From contig DNND01000093.1 in the NCBI GenBank assembly GCA_003488005.1, forward strand, positions 16,107-47,936: a stretch of DNA of 31,830 nt. Reading direction: 5' to 3'. The notes under the pieces are model-generated. The model did not search any database. It saw nothing but the letters and a program-made list of their open reading frames with translations, and was not told the origin of the DNA. The stretch is from Blastocatellia bacterium. Lineage in GTDB: Bacteria; Acidobacteriota; Blastocatellia; Pyrinomonadales; Pyrinomonadaceae. Position numbers and translations under genes: made by a program. Within the stretch, counting starts at the first letter, position 1. Each line of letters begins with the position of its first letter. This document shows, in pieces, positions 30,776 through 31,830 of this stretch.

Positions 30776-31830
30776 ATGACGAATTCCTGGGAAACGATTA
30801 TCGGCTTAGAGATTCATGCGCAACTGAGCACTGAATCGAAAATCTTTTGCGGGTGCTCGACGCATTTTGGCGATGAGCCCAATGCGAACACGTGTCCCGT
30901 TTGTCTCGGATTGCCGGGAGCGCTGCCGGTGCTTAACCGACGCGTCATCGAACTTGGCGCGCGGGCGGCGTTATCGTTGGGCCTAAAGATAAACAATCGC
31001 TCGATCTTTGCGCGCAAGAATTATTTCTATCCCGACTTGCCCAAGGGTTATCAAATCTCGCAATTCGACCAGCCGTTTTCCGCTAACGGTGAACTGGAAA
31101 TCATGACGGCCGAGCGCGACGAGGCGGGCCATCCGCTCGAGTGGCGGCCAAAAACAATCACCATCACGCGGCTGCATCTGGAAGAAGACGCCGGCAAGAA
31201 CGTGCATGAAGGACTGCCGGATATCGATCGTTATTCTTATATCGATCTAAATAGGGCGGGAACGCCGTTGGCCGAAATCGTAACGGAACCGGACTTCCGC
31301 ACTTCCTGGGAAGCCTACGACTATGTCAATCATGTTCGTCGCGCGCTGCAATGGGTGGGCGCTTCCGAAGCCGACATGGAAAAAGGGAATCTGCGCTGCG
31401 AAGCGAATGTTTCCGTACGCCGTCGTGGCGATGAAAAGTTTGGCACGAAAGTCGAATTGAAGAACCTGAACTCGGTTCGTTTCATGCACCGCGCAATCGA
31501 ATTTGAAGTTGAACGCCAGATTGGTGTGTTGGAAGCCGGCGGGCGTTTGCAACAGGAGACGCGGCTTTGGGACGAACGCGCCGCCGAGACGCGCGTCATG
31601 CGTTCAAAAGAAGAAGCCCACGATTACCGTTATTTTCCCGAACCGGACTTGCCGCCGCTGGAAGTGTCCGATGAATTCATTGCTAAGGTGCGCGATACGA
31701 TGCCTGAATTGCCGGAAGCTCGCCGCAAGCGATTCATGGAAGCTTATGGTTTGAGTTTTCCCGACGCGTCGCAGCTAACGTCCGAACGTTCGCTGGCGGA
31801 TTACTACGAAAAAGCTGCGGCGGCTTCCGG
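30776..31830 (+). CDS. gatB: Aspartyl/glutamyl-tRNA amidotransferase subunit B (3' truncated by window)
   Basis: The first 351 codons of GatB are present and the frame runs off the window end. GatB with GatA and GatC converts mischarged Glu-tRNA(Gln) or Asp-tRNA(Asn) to the correct amides. Recognisable stretches are WETIIGLEIHAQLSTESKIF, CGCSTHFGDEPNANTCPVC (zinc-type cysteines), KNYFYPDLPKGYQISQ, RLHLEEDAGK, GTPLAEIVTEPD and KNLNSVRFMHRAIEFE. The family is usually about 480 residues, so roughly a quarter is missing. The start is ATG 30776, just after the heptad repeat and without a Shine-Dalgarno. No gatA or gatC is seen in the window. Confidence 0.95.
   Translation, partial: MTNSWETIIGLEIHAQLSTESKIFCGCSTHFGDEPNANTCPVCLGLPGALPVLNRRVIELGARAALSLGLKINNRSIFARKNYFYPDLPKGYQISQFDQPFSANGELEIMTAERDEAGHPLEWRPKTITITRLHLEEDAGKNVHEGLPDIDRYSYIDLNRAGTPLAEIVTEPDFRTSWEAYDYVNHVRRALQWVGASEADMEKGNLRCEANVSVRRRGDEKFGTKVELKNLNSVRFMHRAIEFEVERQIGVLEAGGRLQQETRLWDERAAETRVMRSKEEAHDYRYFPEPDLPPLEVSDEFIAKVRDTMPELPEARRKRFMEAYGLSFPDASQLTSERSLADYYEKAAAAS

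Noticed and set aside
1..31830. tRNA or rRNA genes, integrase, phage or plasmid replication genes
   Set aside because: Looked for by eye on both strands and not seen; a covariance or profile search was not possible.

Overview
This window looks like chromosomal DNA of a Gram-negative bacterium, most plausibly a soil Acidobacteriota of the Blastocatellia/Pyrinomonadales type; that assignment is inferred, since there is no rRNA gene. The reasons are lpxD (lipid A), a TonB-dependent receptor with an N-terminal carboxypeptidase-regulatory-like domain, an NtrYX two-component pair, moderate G+C, tightly packed genes, and intergenic spaces filled with inverted-repeat (REP-like) elements and strand-asymmetric 7-nt tandem repeats.

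Layout. 1-3920: an NtrY/NtrX-type sensor kinase and sigma-54 activator. 3923-4199: a highly palindromic element of about 277 bp. 4324-6789: a radical SAM/SPASM-like enzyme followed by a GT28 (MGDG-synthase/MurG-like) glycosyltransferase, closed by a terminator. 6954-8952: an SDR oxidoreductase, a 75-residue DUF5678-like protein, and on the minus strand an A+T-rich EVE-HNH endonuclease that looks acquired. 8974-10011 (minus): lpxD. 10154-14947 (minus): priA, a family-4 uracil-DNA glycosylase and coaBC, transcribed coaBC-udg-priA. 15079-16725: two exported proteins of unknown role, one FecR-like. 16884-19206: UDP-glucose dehydrogenase and a sugar-nucleotide epimerase. 19214-22009 (minus): mtnA and a GT-C membrane glycosyltransferase.

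22088-28725 is the most coherent system: a cobalamin acquisition locus. A sigma-70-like promoter and a cobalamin riboswitch precede a lipoprotein BtuF, a BtuC-type permease and a BtuD-type ATPase. A second, different cobalamin riboswitch precedes a BtuB-like TonB-dependent receptor. A DUF71/COG2102 ATPase follows, of the family for which a 'B12 group' with a predicted corrinoid-salvage role has been proposed. Together these cover outer-membrane uptake, periplasmic capture, inner-membrane import and perhaps cytoplasmic processing.

28933-31830: a DUF4383 membrane protein (minus), an exported coiled-coil protein of unknown function, and the 5' part of gatB, which runs off the window. No tRNA, rRNA, CRISPR array, integrase or transposase gene was seen. 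The accessory signals are the EVE-HNH gene, the palindromic element, several REP-like repeats and three heptad-repeat tracts.
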